In this document: piece after piece, positions 9,498 to 21,841 of the stretch | Layout: every line of letters begins with the position of its first letter | How positions within the stretch are numbered: position 1 is the first letter of the stretch | Origin: Lasiodiplodia sp. COLG20 | Taxonomy: Eukaryota > Ascomycota > Dothideomycetes > Botryosphaeriales > Botryosphaeriaceae | Reading direction: 5' to 3' | NCBI GenBank assembly: GCA_009801085.1 | Contig: VNWV01000001.1 | Coordinates: 3,968,001 to 4,032,000, forward strand | DNA length: 64,000 bases | Notes under the pieces: model-generated | Told to the model about the DNA's origin: nothing | The model's database searches: none | Seen by the model: only the letters and a program-made list of their open reading frames with translations | Position numbers and translations under genes: made by a program

Positions 9498-11945
9498 TCA
9501 AATAAGAATGGTGCGTGAGTTACCTTGTTCAAAATCGATTAAAGCCTGTGTCACGGTTGGGTCTTCATAAAAGTCGAACGATAAAGCGTCCAATTCTTCT
9601 GAAGATGGAAGAAAATTTGCGTCCAATCCGCCCTGAAAGCCCTCACCGGCGTCGGTCAAGCCGAGGGCTGTTCCCAAGTTCGCTTGAGTCTCACTGGTGT
9701 TGTCCCTAACAGCGAGCTCATTACGTTGTAGGTGGCTTGATTCCTGTGCCTCCTCGTCATGTGGTTCCGGGACCTCGAGCATCTTCTCCATCTCTTTTTG
9801 CACAACGAGAGATATTAATTTCTTTAGGATCATGTAGCCCTGCTCAGCTACAATGGACCTGGTCTTCAATTGCGCCTGCATGGCCATCAACCTTCGCATC
9901 CCTAGCTTTGATTCATGAGATTCCTGGCTGAGAGGATCTTGGCTCGTCATTATTGACAGTGCAACCGCTGCGGTGAAGAGGTGCAGAGAGATGAATGAGA
10001 CAGCGTAGGTATCAGCACACTTGCTGAATGTCGGCGTGGTTCCTACTCGAGATATCTCCAGTGCGGCATCTCGGCAAGCCAATACTGCAACACGGAATGG
10101 ATCCGACAGCTGAGTCTGTTGGGATGCATTGACGCCTCCGGAAGCCTGAGGATGCACAACCATCTTGTATGACAGCAACGGTCTGTGCACAAGGATTCTG
10201 GCATTCTCGAACGCCAGTTTTAGAGCAAGAGCTTGAAGTTGGAACAGGTGCTTTTCAAAAGTATTGTCCGACTGTGTTGCTTCATCGCCCGATGGCCCCG
10301 TGGAATGGATGTCTGTACTTGGGGCATTACGTTTGTCGTCGATCTTTAGTCGTCTCGGGAGGCTTTGATACCATGACTGAAGCCTTGAGTCCAGGCTAGA
10401 TACAGTCGTGACCATATTCTGTAATCGAGATGCATTGACTTCCGCGGAACCATGATTTGCATGCAAGCCTTGACGTAGTCCGTAGAGTTCTGTCAATGCT
10501 GACTTGACAATGATCGATAGGGTTACCATGGAATATTTGTACGAAAGCAGGGTGGCCTGGCCTGTTTTCTTCCAATCTTTGGGTGTCCAGGCCGAGTGAT
10601 GTGACCTCAAAGGATAAGGGTTGAGCAGCTCGATATCGCAGTCAACATCATTGATACTGAGAGGGAAGCCGTAGAGCATGGAACAAAAAGTTTCAATCTC
10701 ATACACTGCCCACCAGCACCGTTTCCGAGTTTCTTCCGCACGCTGAACGGCATCATCCAAATCAGGGGTTTGGGAGGCCTTTGATGGTTGCCGTCGATGT
10801 AAATTCAGAGCCTGAGCGATTCTCAAACCGTTTCCGCAAATCGGCCATGCCAATTGGGGATCACCATGGTATAGGTAAAAGCTGCCCAGTAGAACACAAG
10901 TCTGCACAGCCTCAATAGAGCCTAGAGAAACAATGTCGAGTATTCTTAGTCTTAATGTTGTCAGCAGCATTTGTTGTAAGTTATTCAGCTGCACGCCATG
11001 GCCGGCGGCAATATCCTTCTGACGATTGTCAACGTGCTGCGAGCTCACTACAACGACGGCGGCAAACACAGCAAGGAAGCCCAGACGGGCATTCTTCTCT
11101 GTAGATCTCCGGCCGATGAAGTCATACAGCTGTTGAAAGCCCTCTCTGAAGTCTGACTGGTGGAAAACCAACATGAACCAGTGGATCCGGTCAAAGTAGT
11201 TGTCAACAAGCAACGTAGCCACTTCAATAGAAGGCAGGATCGATAGCAGTTCTGCTTCAGCTGATTTGAAGTTTCCACGGCTCAGGAGATGAGCTTCATG
11301 CTGTGCGAACGCTTCGTGGGAAGCTTCTCGTCTCATCCACGGTCTCATAGAGAGTGCTGATGTTTCCTGCCCCGCGAGGGTTGGCGCATCATGCTGGTGA
11401 AATGCCTTTAGTCTACATTAGTAAGCTTGGAATGCTGGCAGGGTGTTTCATATCCAGATGCACTAACCTCTTCCATGAAATTGATGGCCGCCGAGGTTGA
11501 ATTCCAGGACGACTCGTCTGCCACAGGGGAGTGTGATGCCCTCACCCGTGGACTCACTCGGCCCATGTCAACGCCGCTTGGCCCGGGCGGTGGATCGGCG
11601 CCAACCTCATCCTCAGATAGGTGAGATTCCACGGTATCGTCTTCCGGTGGAGCTGCTCGGCGAATCCGTTTTGCCGCCGAATGGTCCGTTGTGCTGCAGC
11701 TCTTCCGAGTTCTTTTGGTGGGTTTACCTGGCCCGTATGCCTTCCATTTGACCTTGTTCTCGGCAGTGGAACATTCGACTTTGGCCCGCACACAAAGTGT
11801 GCATGGACGTTGGACGTCGCACTATGCGTAGAATGTTAAGCCGAGGTCACGAGACCGGGAGTGGCGGGAATCGTACTTTGAGTTTTTGCCGCCTGCATCT
11901 TTGGCAGGCACTCGGTACCTTTTTTGAAGTGAATGGCTCATCCAT
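9498..11945 (-). CDS. Zn2Cys6 fungal transcription factor, 3 exons
   Basis: Exons on the minus strand are 11945-11877, 11821-11468 and 11405-9498, giving 776 residues. The zinc cluster is built across intron 1: exon 1 ends ACQRCRRQKLK and exon 2 starts CDVQRPCTLCVRAKVEC, giving the six cysteines. A basic stretch (GPGKPTKRTRKS) follows, then a Ser/Pro-rich linker. The long exon carries the fungal-specific middle-homology domain, for example FDRIHWFMLVFHQSDF, SFYLYHGDPQLAWPICGNGL and RKRCWWAVYEIETFCSMLYG. The C-terminus is acidic, as expected for an activation region. The intron 2 acceptor is uncertain by 15 nt (ending at 11406 or 11391); both keep the frame. It should be a nuclear DNA-binding regulator of CGG-type sites. 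Targets are unknown. Confidence 0.9.
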
Positions 11946-12415
11946 ACATGCGCAGGCGAATTCGACACTGACGAGCCTTGTGAGTTGGTATCGCGAATGG
12001 AGTTGTTGTGGAAGTGCTTCTCAGCTGATGACGCATTCCGGTGGAGCAGCTGTTCCGGAAAGCCTTACCGTATTCGGAATCAAATCCCGGTGGAACCCAT
12101 TTCCTTATGCAGTCACGTCAGTGGTTTGCTAGATCAATGCTGCACATCTATGCATCTACCGGAACGTTCTATATGACTGCGGGCCGCACTCTAATTGATA
12201 CAAATATATAGTTTACGAAAATGTAGGCGTCATACTTCTAACGCGCATCTTGGCTGATTACCACGCAACAGAGCAGTCGGCAACTTTGTCAGCCTTGCAT
12301 TTCAGCCCCGCATCTTAGGTAACGCTCAGCCTCATGTCCGACAACAGATTTCTAATAGCGGTCTACCCTCCCCCCATCATGCGGCTTCAGTTTCTTTTCT
12401 CCATCTACACTCACC
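11946..12415. other. Divergent intergenic region
   Basis: About 470 bp shared upstream region of the Zn2Cys6 regulator (minus) and the ankyrin protein (plus). No clear TATA box or repeat noted. Confidence 0.5.
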
Positions 12416-15400
12416 ATGTCAGGCGCCGAATTTGTGGCAGTTCTTGGCATTGGAGCGAGTGTCATCGCAGTCGTGGACGCGTGCAACAAACTCCGCAACC
12501 GTCTCAAAGAGTTCGAGGATGACGAGAAACTTCGGGAACTGTCTGCTCAGCTTCAGCTCTTCTCAAACGGCATCGAAATCCTAAGACAGCAAAATACCAA
12601 TGAAACCCTTGATGCCCTCACTCAGGATGCGCTGGTTGAAGTCCTGGACTGTTGCGAGAAACGGGTCAAGGAACTTGACGCCCTGATCGCTTCAGCTTTG
12701 CCTGCTCAGAAGGACACCGGAATCAAGCGTGTTCGGGCGGCCATGCGCAATCTGCGGGATAGCAAGAGGGTCAGGAATATTCTGAACAGCCTACACCGAT
12801 GTCAACAATTGCTGGTATTCCACATGGCAAGCATATCGAGGCGACAACTACCGGACCAAGCTGGAAGCCAGCAGGGTGCCTCTGGAAACGTCAGCACACA
12901 TGACACCTCCCGTGGCGCTTATCTCGATAATATCAGAAAGGCACGACCTCGCCGATGGACCCCTCTAACAACAGCACAAAGTTGCGTACGAGGCACTTGT
13001 GGTTGCGCATGCCACCGAATGACGATCCGTCTTCTTGGGGTGGTCTCATTCAACCTTCCTTTCCCATTCTTATCTGAATGCACATGCGTTGACACCACCG
13101 TTGGCGTCTCCTTCTTTGCAATGCACAGAATATTGTCTCTCAACATGTCAATAGCCTGGATGGACGGTATTTCGATTGGAACTTCTTTGAAGTTCGTCAA
13201 CACCGTTCCGTACTCATGCCCTGGCCTAGCCGTATTGGCAAAATTCTCCGCTGAAGTAATCGATTCTGTCGAGACGATCGAGACACTTTCGATTCTTAGA
13301 AGGAACAACCTCCTAGATTTCAACGAGGTGACGCTCGACAACGAAGGATACCTGGAGGTAAGAGCGCAGACGTAGTGGCCTACTGGCCTATACTGACAGA
13401 ATTTCAGAGGGCTTTGAGAACTACTCATTCGTCTCGCCGAGGACCCGAGCCCATAATGGATGTGGTTCGATACTTGACTCAACAAGGAGTGCAGTGGAGA
13501 TCGCCAAGGTAAATCCGGATCAATCCAGTTTGACATTGCATGGCTGATCCGGAATAGGCCGATCACCTTTTGCCTCCAACATTTTGCAAACGTCTACGCA
13601 GATGGATTCTCAGTGGCGGAGTTCCTTGGTTGCTTGCCGCCCTTTGATGTCAGCAGCGATCACGTGTCTTATTCTAGCCTCTTAGGATACGGAAACACCC
13701 GTGATGGAGATATTCCTGATTCCCTCCGTGCAGCTTTTGACATTTCCAAATCCGAGGAAGGTACGTTGCATGCATGCAGAATTGATTCTACCAGGCACTG
13801 ACCGGGTTAGTTTACGGAGGAACTCCAGATCTCCATGACACCATCATGACAGGATCGCTGGACGAAGTCAGGGCTTTGCTAAAAGGGACACCAGGACTGC
13901 ACCGCGGAATGATAGATGTCTTTGGGCATAGCGCGCTCCATGTTGCCGTTCAGAAGCCTCAAATCCTGGAGTACCTGTTAGACAACGGCTTTTCCGCCGA
14001 GGTTGACGCACGCGATCACCTTGAAATGACCCCCTTGATGTATGCAGCAGGGTCCAAGCAATTGACATCGGCAAAGCTCCTTCTGGATCATGGCGCGAAT
14101 CCATGGAAATGCCCTTCGAGTACGTGGAGGCGCCATGACTCAATGTCCTGCGCAATCCATTACGCACTAAAACATGGCGACCCATCTGCATTTACTGGAA
14201 TTCTCGACTGCTATATCGCATTGATCTCCCAGCATCACACACAGAACACTCTAGATCTCTGCTTACAACGTCTGACAATCGACCCTTATTACTGTCAGAC
14301 TGAAGAGGAGAGGCTCACGCAGATGGAGATGCTCACGCACCTCCTTCATCTAGGAGCCGATCCAAACAGAATGGAAACTAATGGAAACACCTTCTTGGAC
14401 CAATCTCGGGATGCAGAAAACGGAAAATGGAGAATTACACTCCAGAACACTCGCGGTTATACCATTTTGATGGCCGTCACACAATTTGAAGATCCTGGTC
14501 TCGTTAAAGCCCTTCTCAACGCGGGAGCCAACGACAAGATAACGGATAAGCGAAACATGTCGGCTTTGCATCACGCGATGGAGCGTCTGATAACGACTAC
14601 CTATTCCCTGTTCGCATATTACCATGTCGACTTGCTAGGGTGGAGAGAACATTCCATTTCTGCCTTCACGCTGGAAGACTGTGGACCCAGAAACGCCATT
14701 GCTTCGACAGTATTGCTCACTCGCACAGGCGCTAACCTGCTGGATGGCGATTCCTGCATGTGCTACTGTTCCACACATGGGTGCACACCCTTGCAAAAGC
14801 TCTTTCGCGTGCCAGATGCATCTAGCATGAAAAGAGAGTCACTTCTCTATCAGCTACCGTGGGTACTAGAGCTTTCACTCGTGATGGACGCTTGCGGCAT
14901 CTCTGACGTCCTCAAAGACGCTGTTCGCATCCTCACTCGGCAAAGGCTTTTCGAAGAACTGGAAATGACACATACCTGCTGCAATGAGAGACGATGCACC
15001 AAAGGATTGCGCTGCGGACACGAATTTTGCATTAAACACGGCTCATCTGAATCTGTGAACTTCACCAATTTCCTGGAAGATATGGCTGAGATTCAAGAAG
15101 AGGAAAAGGAACTCGGCGAAGAGCTCGAATCTAAGCTTCAGGACTCTGAAGGATTCATCTCCCACTTGGACGAGAACCAGCTCATAAGCCAGCTCGCTGA
15201 CTGGGCTGTTGAGCTAGAGGCTCAGCCAGTTACGTACATGGAAACTGTGGACATGCGCCATAACCGGCAAATGCAGGAGAAAATTGAGGTTTGTGTCACT
15301 AATAATCCATGTTTCATCGCGGACACTGCTGACGGCTCTGTGCTTAACTTAGAACGGTAGAGGACAAATAACAACCATAAGTGTAAGCTATGCAACAGAT

Positions 15401-15680
15401 GAAATACAAGTGTAGTGACTGATTTTATTTTAATCCTTAGCGCAACCCTGTTATAGCCGTTGACAACTCCAATGGAGAAATTCTTTCCGTCGTGACACCA
15501 GGCCCATTGAAGGCATGGGTCGCTTCCGATTTCATCAATGTCTATCTAGAAGACATGAGGAAACATCCAGGCTACTTGGATGAATTCTTTGACATTGGCA
15601 TGGATTCAAATGCTTTGACTTCAAGAAGAGAAGCACTCGCAAAGCAGCTGATGGAAGAGATAGATCGTATGCGACGTTGA
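12416..15680 (+). CDS. Ankyrin-repeat protein with SesA/Helo-like N-terminus, 5 exons
   Basis: Exons 12416-13357, 13408-13508, 13558-13760, 13811-15288 and 15441-15680 give 987 residues. The first ~140 residues are helical; AEFVAVLGIGASVIAVVDAC resembles the SesA/Helo-like N-termini of fungal STAND proteins, which are related to the HET-s membrane-active fold. A middle region has CGCACH followed by a long strand-rich stretch of the kind seen in many fungal ankyrin proteins. Ankyrin repeats follow, for example FGHSALHVAVQKPQILEYLL, MTPLMYAAGSKQLTSAKLLL and RGYTILMAVTQFEDPGLVKA. Near residues 804-828 is a Cys/His cluster (CCNERRCTKGLRCGHEFC). A coiled-coil-like acidic stretch comes next. There is no NACHT P-loop. 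The last intron (152 nt) was chosen because it keeps the frame into VIAVDNSNGEILSVVTPG. A role in non-self recognition is inference. Confidence 0.8.
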
Positions 15681-16249
15681 TACAGTAGGAAATTCACAAC
15701 GTTTAGAACGGGTTAGGGGTCATCATCTAGTAGGATTAAGGTCTTCCGTTTTTCAGCTGTTCTGCGTCCGCGACAAGCAAAATCAGTAGTATAAGCGGCA
15801 GGAGAGACGCTAATCTACAAAACTCTCCCGTATGAGAATTCTCGATTATCTATTAATGCTCAGTTGTTGTAAATCAGGCATTTTGTAGAAGTCGGGCGAA
15901 TTATCAATGAATGTTGTTCAATTTATGTGGTCCCAGCGTAATTCCCTCCGGCAAGGAGCACTCAGGACAGGTCTTTATGTGTGTACGCTAACATAGGTAC
16001 AGCTATAGGCCCATTTAACGGATAAAGTTGTAGTAATTGAAATGGCTGAGCCCAGTTCATAGTTACATTCTCCGTTAAACACTTCACTTCCCGTAAATCA
16101 AGAGAAGAGGTGACAAAATTTTCCGTTTCCGCACTTTTAAAAAGGAATATCATACGCCTGTATGTCTACAAAAACAGTAAGTCGGAAAAGGCTTAAACAA
16201 CAAACCAACCCTGCAACGGTCCGTTGTGATCATCATGGCGACAAATTCC
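15681..16249. other. Convergent intergenic region
   Basis: Somewhat AT-rich, between two convergent genes. No gene, repeat or RNA recognised. Confidence 0.5.
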
Positions 16250-16645
16250 TCAAAAGCAAATTGTCCCCCAATCAATGTCCCAGTCGTCGGGTATGTCCAC
16301 CGATACTGTATTTTCCGAAACAGCAGGTACATTCATGTCATTGAGAAATCTTTCACACCCCCAGGGGTTCCATTTGGAATCCACTCCGGTATCGTCGATC
16401 ATTTCACGCCATGCTTCGCTGGCCGCTCCGACCAAGTGGCCATCGGAGAATTGTGTCGTGTCGTCGAGATTAAGGACATTGCCATTACCGTCTGTTATCT
16501 GCAGGACGTGAGTTGAGTAGTGAATCCATGTGTCTTCTGCTTCCTGGGGTGTCCTGATGACGTTGAAACGGCCATTCGCATGGATGAGAGGTAAAAGGGC
16601 CAGAAGCGCCGTGAGTGTGTTTGCCAAATGAAGAAAGGATCGCAT
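16250..16645 (-). CDS. Small secreted protein of unknown family, 131 aa
   Basis: Single exon. The N-terminus MRSFLHLANTLTALLALLPL with the following IHANG is a clear signal peptide. The mature part is about 108 residues, acidic, with only two cysteines (WGCERF and the C-terminal TICF). It contains TWIHYSTHVLQITDGNGNVL and DIPDDWDIDWGTICF. I do not recognise the family. Size and secretion would fit an effector-like or cell-wall-associated protein, but there is no direct evidence. The gene is isolated, with about 600 bp free on each side. Confidence 0.6.
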   Translation of the reverse strand: MRSFLHLANTLTALLALLPLIHANGRFNVIRTPQEAEDTWIHYSTHVLQITDGNGNVLNLDDTTQFSDGHLVGAASEAWREMIDDTGVDSKWNPWGCERFLNDMNVPAVSENTVSVDIPDDWDIDWGTICF

Positions 16646-17359
16646 CTTGGAGACACTGATACGTTGAGAAAAGTATAATTGGATGAAGTGTTCATATTAA
16701 GGCTCGCTACCGTCACATGGTCTTATATGTTGATAACTAGTGTGGGATCCTCGGCAGTGTGCCTGTGGGCAAATGTGTGTCAAGCACATTGGGTGAAACA
16801 TGGCTCAGTTGCTTCCATAAGGCAAGAAAAAATGTGCAGCTACCTTTGCATTACGGATGCCCAATCACAGCATATGGTAGAAAGACAAATGCGCATTTGT
16901 CTCAGATGATTAATGCCAGTGGGGCCGGATGGCGGCTGATGGCGCTGCCAAGGAAAGCGCTTAATGGACCAAATTTCAGCCTGAGCGGGGTCACGACTTA
17001 AACATAGGTTTTACTGCAGCGAGGCTGTCAAAGCTGTAATTAAATGGCATGATCACATAGCGCCCCCGGAATAATGATGCTTACAGCGACTACACTGCCT
17101 CCAAATCAGTCCAATTGTGATATCCAAACTTCGACTACATGAGTCCAGACTTCTTGGCCATTGCTATTTATATTTACATATCTGGCCATGGCTTATTACG
17201 AAAATTGAATGGCTCGATGCTATGAATAGGACTGATGAAGCCGGTTTCATGTTCAACCTAAATACTGCTCACTGAGAAAGTCAGGAAGACACGAAAGGGA
17301 TCGTGCATGAGATTTCTCCCGCTTTTCACTTACAACATTCGACAAGCTAATCTTCAAAT
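16646..17359. other. Divergent intergenic region
   Basis: Shared upstream region of the small secreted protein (minus) and the SGNH hydrolase (plus). No gene or distinct repeat recognised. Confidence 0.5.
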
Positions 17360-19556
17360 ATGTCATTCTATTTGTTCGTCGCGCTTACCGTTTCTTTACT
17401 TTCACTCCTTGTACTATCTGCCCCTACGTCAACCAACCAGTTGTCTAAGAGACAGGACCGTGGCGGGACAGGCCGAATTCCATGGATTCAAATTTGGGCG
17501 GCTGTTGGAGATTCATACGCAGTAGGCTGTTCTCATACTCACAGTTCATTCGAGAACTAATTTAATGGGTCAAAAGGCAGGAATCGGATCAGGGGAAAGA
17601 GTTGACTACTGGTGCTCCCGCTATGATAATTCTTATCCGAGCCTGATCGATCACAGCGGTGAGATGAACGAGGATCATTCATTCGAATATAAGGCATGCT
17701 CGGTAAGTTTGTTGTCGTAGTAATCGGATGTGAACACTGAATGTTGGGCTAACACTCGTGAAGGGGGCCAAAAGCTCAGACGTTGAGGGCCAACTCGACA
17801 GCCTCAGTGGTGGCCAAGATGCTATCACAATTTCGAGCGGCGGCAATGATGTTGGCCTTGTTGATCTGTTGAACGAATGCATCTACACGTGGAATGCTCG
17901 CTTGGGCTGCCCTCAGACAATTGCCGACTCTAAGGCAAAAATTGAGAATGACTTACCTCGGAGCCTTGACGTGCTCTACGCAAAGGCCCAAGGAAAGTTG
18001 AATAGTGGAGGAAGTGTCTTCGTCACGGCGTATGCTAGGTTTTTCGATGATACGACAGACGACTGCGACAATGTCTCGTGGCATTGGTACTCATGGCCGC
18101 TTGGTGTGCTCAACTATCAATACCTCACGCAGCAGCGTCGGAGAGATATGAACGAGCTCGTTGATTTGGTGAACAACAAGATCAGAGAGGCAGTCGAAAG
18201 AGCTGGGCCACAGTTTGTGCTTGTTCAGTACGACGCTTACTACGGTATTTTGGAAGGAAGATACTGTTTACCAGGTGTTCAGGAGCCGTCGCCAAATCGT
18301 GCAAACCTGTTATTCTACTTGGCAAGTTGAATCTATTCACGGAGTTCTCATTCCTATAGCTAACTTTTACAGGATGGAACAAACGAAGGATCGGGAATGA
18401 AAAAGAGACAGACCACAGATCCAGAAACGTTTCCAGAGCATACATTTGAAGGCCAAATTACTTCTCTCATAGAAGCTGGTAAGCAAAATATTTCGCAGGA
18501 GTCGGAAACCACAACCGATGTGTCCTTCATCTCGGTTTCCGGGCCGGACTCTTGGGTCCGAGTGTTTCATCCGCTCCAGATTGGGCACAGCATCATTGCC
18601 AGCAAAGTGCTTTACCACATGGCCGCGGTCGGATCCAGAGCTAATGGAGAAGAGCCTGCCCCGGAACTTATAGTTATATCCGACGACCAATGTTCTATCA
18701 CATCCGCACAGAAACCAATACCACAAGACCAAGAGGCAACCTGCGGCGGCCAGCTGGGCTTGAACTTCCCAACCTCGTTCCAGCTTGAAGACACCGCAGC
18801 TCCGGTACGGGAAATTCTTTACCGAATGCGTGACCAAGCATGCCAAGGTCTCTGTGAGAATGTAGCTGGTGTGCCATCAAACCTGCTTGCTGCGCAGCGC
18901 CAAGGCGACAACGGCTGTGAATACGCCGTGAAGCTCTCCGCGCACAAGGAGGCGTACTTCTACGCCACCGGGTCTGGACAGAATTGCTACGATGCCACCG
19001 AACGGATGATCAACACCTGCATGACAGATAATGGTGACGGGGAGCCTATTCATGATTCATCATGGATCAACGGTCCAAATTACGGTAAGCTGGGAGCATT
19101 GTCCATTCCACTCGAGATAAGTTCTGACCTGAGCGAAAAGGAGAATTTTTCCAAGTCGGCGTTCGGGATTTGAATGGTGAAGGCTCACATCACCCAGCTC
19201 TGACGACGTTAGACTCAGACCATCTTGGCCATGTTCATGTCGTTTGCCACAGAATTGATGAATTTGTTGCGGATAGGTATTACGTAGATATATCGAACTG
19301 GGATGATGGAAACTGGGGAAGAAGCATTAGGGATGCTGTGAAGGAATGCGGGCTTGCCTTAACTGATTGGAAGTATGAGGAAGCTTCAGGCTATACCTTT
19401 GCGGACGGAACCTACTCAGACCATTGGGCAGCGTTCACTCTACCTTTCTCGAATGGTGGGTGTGCTGAGAGTAAGACTGAGAAGGCCATGGGATTGCGAG
19501 GTGGTGGGGTCAATTGTCCGTTCAATATTCCGGAAGAACTAGACATGCTTGCTTAA
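17360..19556 (+). CDS. Secreted SGNH/GDSL-type esterase, 5 exons
   Basis: Exons 17360-17521, 17577-17702, 17764-18321, 18373-19084 and 19156-19556 give 652 residues. The signal peptide is followed by a KR dibasic site (SKRQDR near residue 30), suggesting Kex2 processing. The GDSL block is AAVGDSYAAGIGSG with the nucleophile serine at residue 51. Block III is ISSGGNDVGL near residue 122. The catalytic histidine is probably in VRVFHPLQIGHSI near residue 350. The C-terminal ~250 residues after the catalytic core are extra and unrecognised, with paired cysteines, so this is a large member of the family. Intron 3 (18322-18372) has a GC-AG border with GCAAGT. The product is probably an extracellular lipase or esterase; substrate unknown. 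Confidence 0.87.
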
Positions 19557-19989
19557 GGGGGGTCCACAGGCTTCTCAATACTTAGGTAAAGCTGCTCTTT
19601 GTACCTTAATAGCTCACGGTAGAAAGATCCCATCAAATGCAGCCCTTCGCCTATCCACTGAGCTCTGTCCCCATCCAGCTAACTTCCGCGTGATAAAAGT
19701 TGCTCACTTGATACTTCCTTTAAAGGGATTCCTCAGGGACTTTTGGGCTAAATGGCAGAGAGCCGTATCAGCTTGAACAACAAAACTCGTAGGAAGCTAA
19801 AAGAGTCAATTTGTAGTGGACTAAAATCCACGCTAGCTAAACTGCAGTACTGAATCGGAAGAGACTGAGGCGATTGATCAATCTGAGATAAGGAAATGGA
19901 ACAAAAGAAACAACTCTGTCAACATTGCTCACGTCCACCATATCGTGCCTCCGTTACGGGCATGCCGCAACATCTTGGGAACATCCTTT
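19557..19989. other. Convergent intergenic region
   Basis: No gene or repeat recognised between two convergent genes. Confidence 0.5.
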
Positions 19990-20374
19990 CTAGTACCCCC
20001 AAATTCCCGTATGGGCGTCGGCGCCTGAAGCACTGGCCTCGGGGTCTTTAGCAATGACCTCAGTGTCAGAAAGTGCGCCTCCTAGTTCTGGTCAGCAAAG
20101 GCATGGAATATCAGAATGTAACACGAAACCCACCCTTGATAGTGACGGTTTCACCAGGTGTAAAGTTCGCCCCTTGCTTGACGGGAAACTTCCTCTCCGG
20201 GTGGTCCAGGCTCTCCCGGTAGTAGACAGTGATCGGGACACTGGTGCAGAAAGTCCATGTGCGGTTCGTAGTAGTATGGTTGGCAAAGTACCTGCCGTCA
20301 AGGTCGACGCCCTTCACATCATCTTTCAAATCGAATTTGATGTAGTTGTCTTCGAAACAGATGGAAGGCGCCAT
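19990..20374 (-). CDS. Small unrecognised protein, 112 aa, 2 exons
   Basis: Exon 1 is 20374-20134 and exon 2 is 20087-19990; the 46-nt intron starts GTGGGT and ends GACCAG. Splicing gives 112 residues ending SGADAHTGIWGY. The protein begins MAPSICFEDNYIKFDLKDDV and has a strand-rich middle (ITVYYRESLDHPERKFPVKQ, FTPGETVTIK). No signal peptide or membrane segment. I do not recognise the family. A TATA-like box 105 bp upstream supports a real promoter. It resembles the 46320-46780 gene in size, strand-rich composition and promoter layout, but no clear sequence similarity is visible by eye. Confidence 0.6.
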
Positions 20375-21841
20375 GATCAGATGACTCGGGTCAATGGTGA
20401 AGTTGAAATGGAAAGAGATGGGTTGTCTGAATAGTGAGGAGGGCTGGCTTGGAGAGCGAAAGAGCCTTCTACTTGTGCTTTATATATAGGCTGGCATATT
20501 ATGTTGCAACGCGTTCAGCTTCACCCCCGAAGATATCGGACGCCGGGGCCTCTCCAGACCGACAACCCACCACGCGTTGCTCTTTGCATGCTTTGCGAAC
20601 GCATTATCGTCATCAGACCATCCGTATGCTTCATTTGGCAATATTACCCGGCAATTCTGCGGAGTCTGCCCATCCCGCCACTCGATCTCCAAGGATCCCC
20701 GAAACAGACTCCACTCGGAGAGCCTTTCTCAACTCCAGTCACTTATCGACTCCAAAATTCTTCGCAATACTCATGATTGGGAATTGGCACGGTTGTTGTC
20801 GCTCAATACTATCTCTACATCTCTTGACGCTTTACGTCGTCATGGTCTCTGTTGTGTAACCTTCTCTATACGGTAATATATCGCGACTTCAATGAAGTTT
20901 CTCTGCGGTGCAACGTCATCATAATATTGGAGATATACCCGTTGGAGTATCACTTTAGGTAACAATAAGCTGCGTTAATGCCCTCATGCCGCTTTCCGCT
21001 GTTGCAGAAACCTCTTCGGAGAAATGTTTGGCGAGTTGGGTGTTCGACATAGTTTCTTCCCCAGACAATAGCGTAACGAGCCTGTGTCGGAGTCACCGGA
21101 CGAAGTAAATGACGATAATCGGCTTTTTCGACGTCAGCCTGGCTGCTTCTGTTCGTGTGAGTATCTTCATGAGGAAATATGTTGCGAATTTGCCGACCAC
21201 TTTCCCCCGCAACGATAATGCAAGGAGATTCGTTAGATTCTGCCCCAAATAACGATGACACACATGTTACTGCCATGTGATAGGCGAGACGGTCCCATGA
21301 AGCCCGGAAAGTAGTCTTGTCTCTACGGCATTTCCAATAAGTGCGTGAGGGGTTGAGAGCATAGTCTTGGGCGGAAATCTATGTCGACCAGGGTTCAGAC
21401 GATAATACGAGAATAGAGCATGATACACAGTCGTATATCGAGGGCGTTAAGGCCACCCTCCCTCAGCTTGCACAAGATTGAGCTGGTGGCGGAGTCTGCC
21501 GCTGGACACGCGGATGTCGGCACAGACCGACGCCTATTCTACCACTACCGACATCGGAGTGCTGACGACGGAGCAGTTATGGAATGCTGAGAATCAACAG
21601 TATAAGACTAGGAACACCAAGTTGCTCAATTTCACGGTGTGCGAACACTGTTGCTACACACGGCCATCATTCACAGCAATTCCAATATTAGGAAAAATTG
21701 CCGTCTGGTTGGCCTCAGTAGGTGCAGAAAGTGGGACTAAGATGAACAAGATGTACAGAGAAACTTTATTGACATGCTGGAGCACACTTCTGTCAATGGG
21801 GTGGTGCAATCTGTGTCTGTAGCTGCTTCTATATTTTGCGC
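20375..21841. other. Intergenic region without recognised gene
   Basis: Holds the promoter of the 112-aa gene. A 108-codon frame on the minus strand (21276-20950) has no family match that I can see and is not called as a gene. Confidence 0.5.
20479..20486 (-). promoter_or_regulatory. TATA box of the 112-aa gene
   Basis: TATATAAA on the minus strand, 105 bp upstream of the ATG at 20374. Confidence 0.5.

Noticed and set aside
20950..21276. 108-codon minus-strand frame
   Set aside because: Has an ATG and a stop but no recognisable family, splice partners or promoter; chance is likely in 1.4 kb of intergenic DNA.
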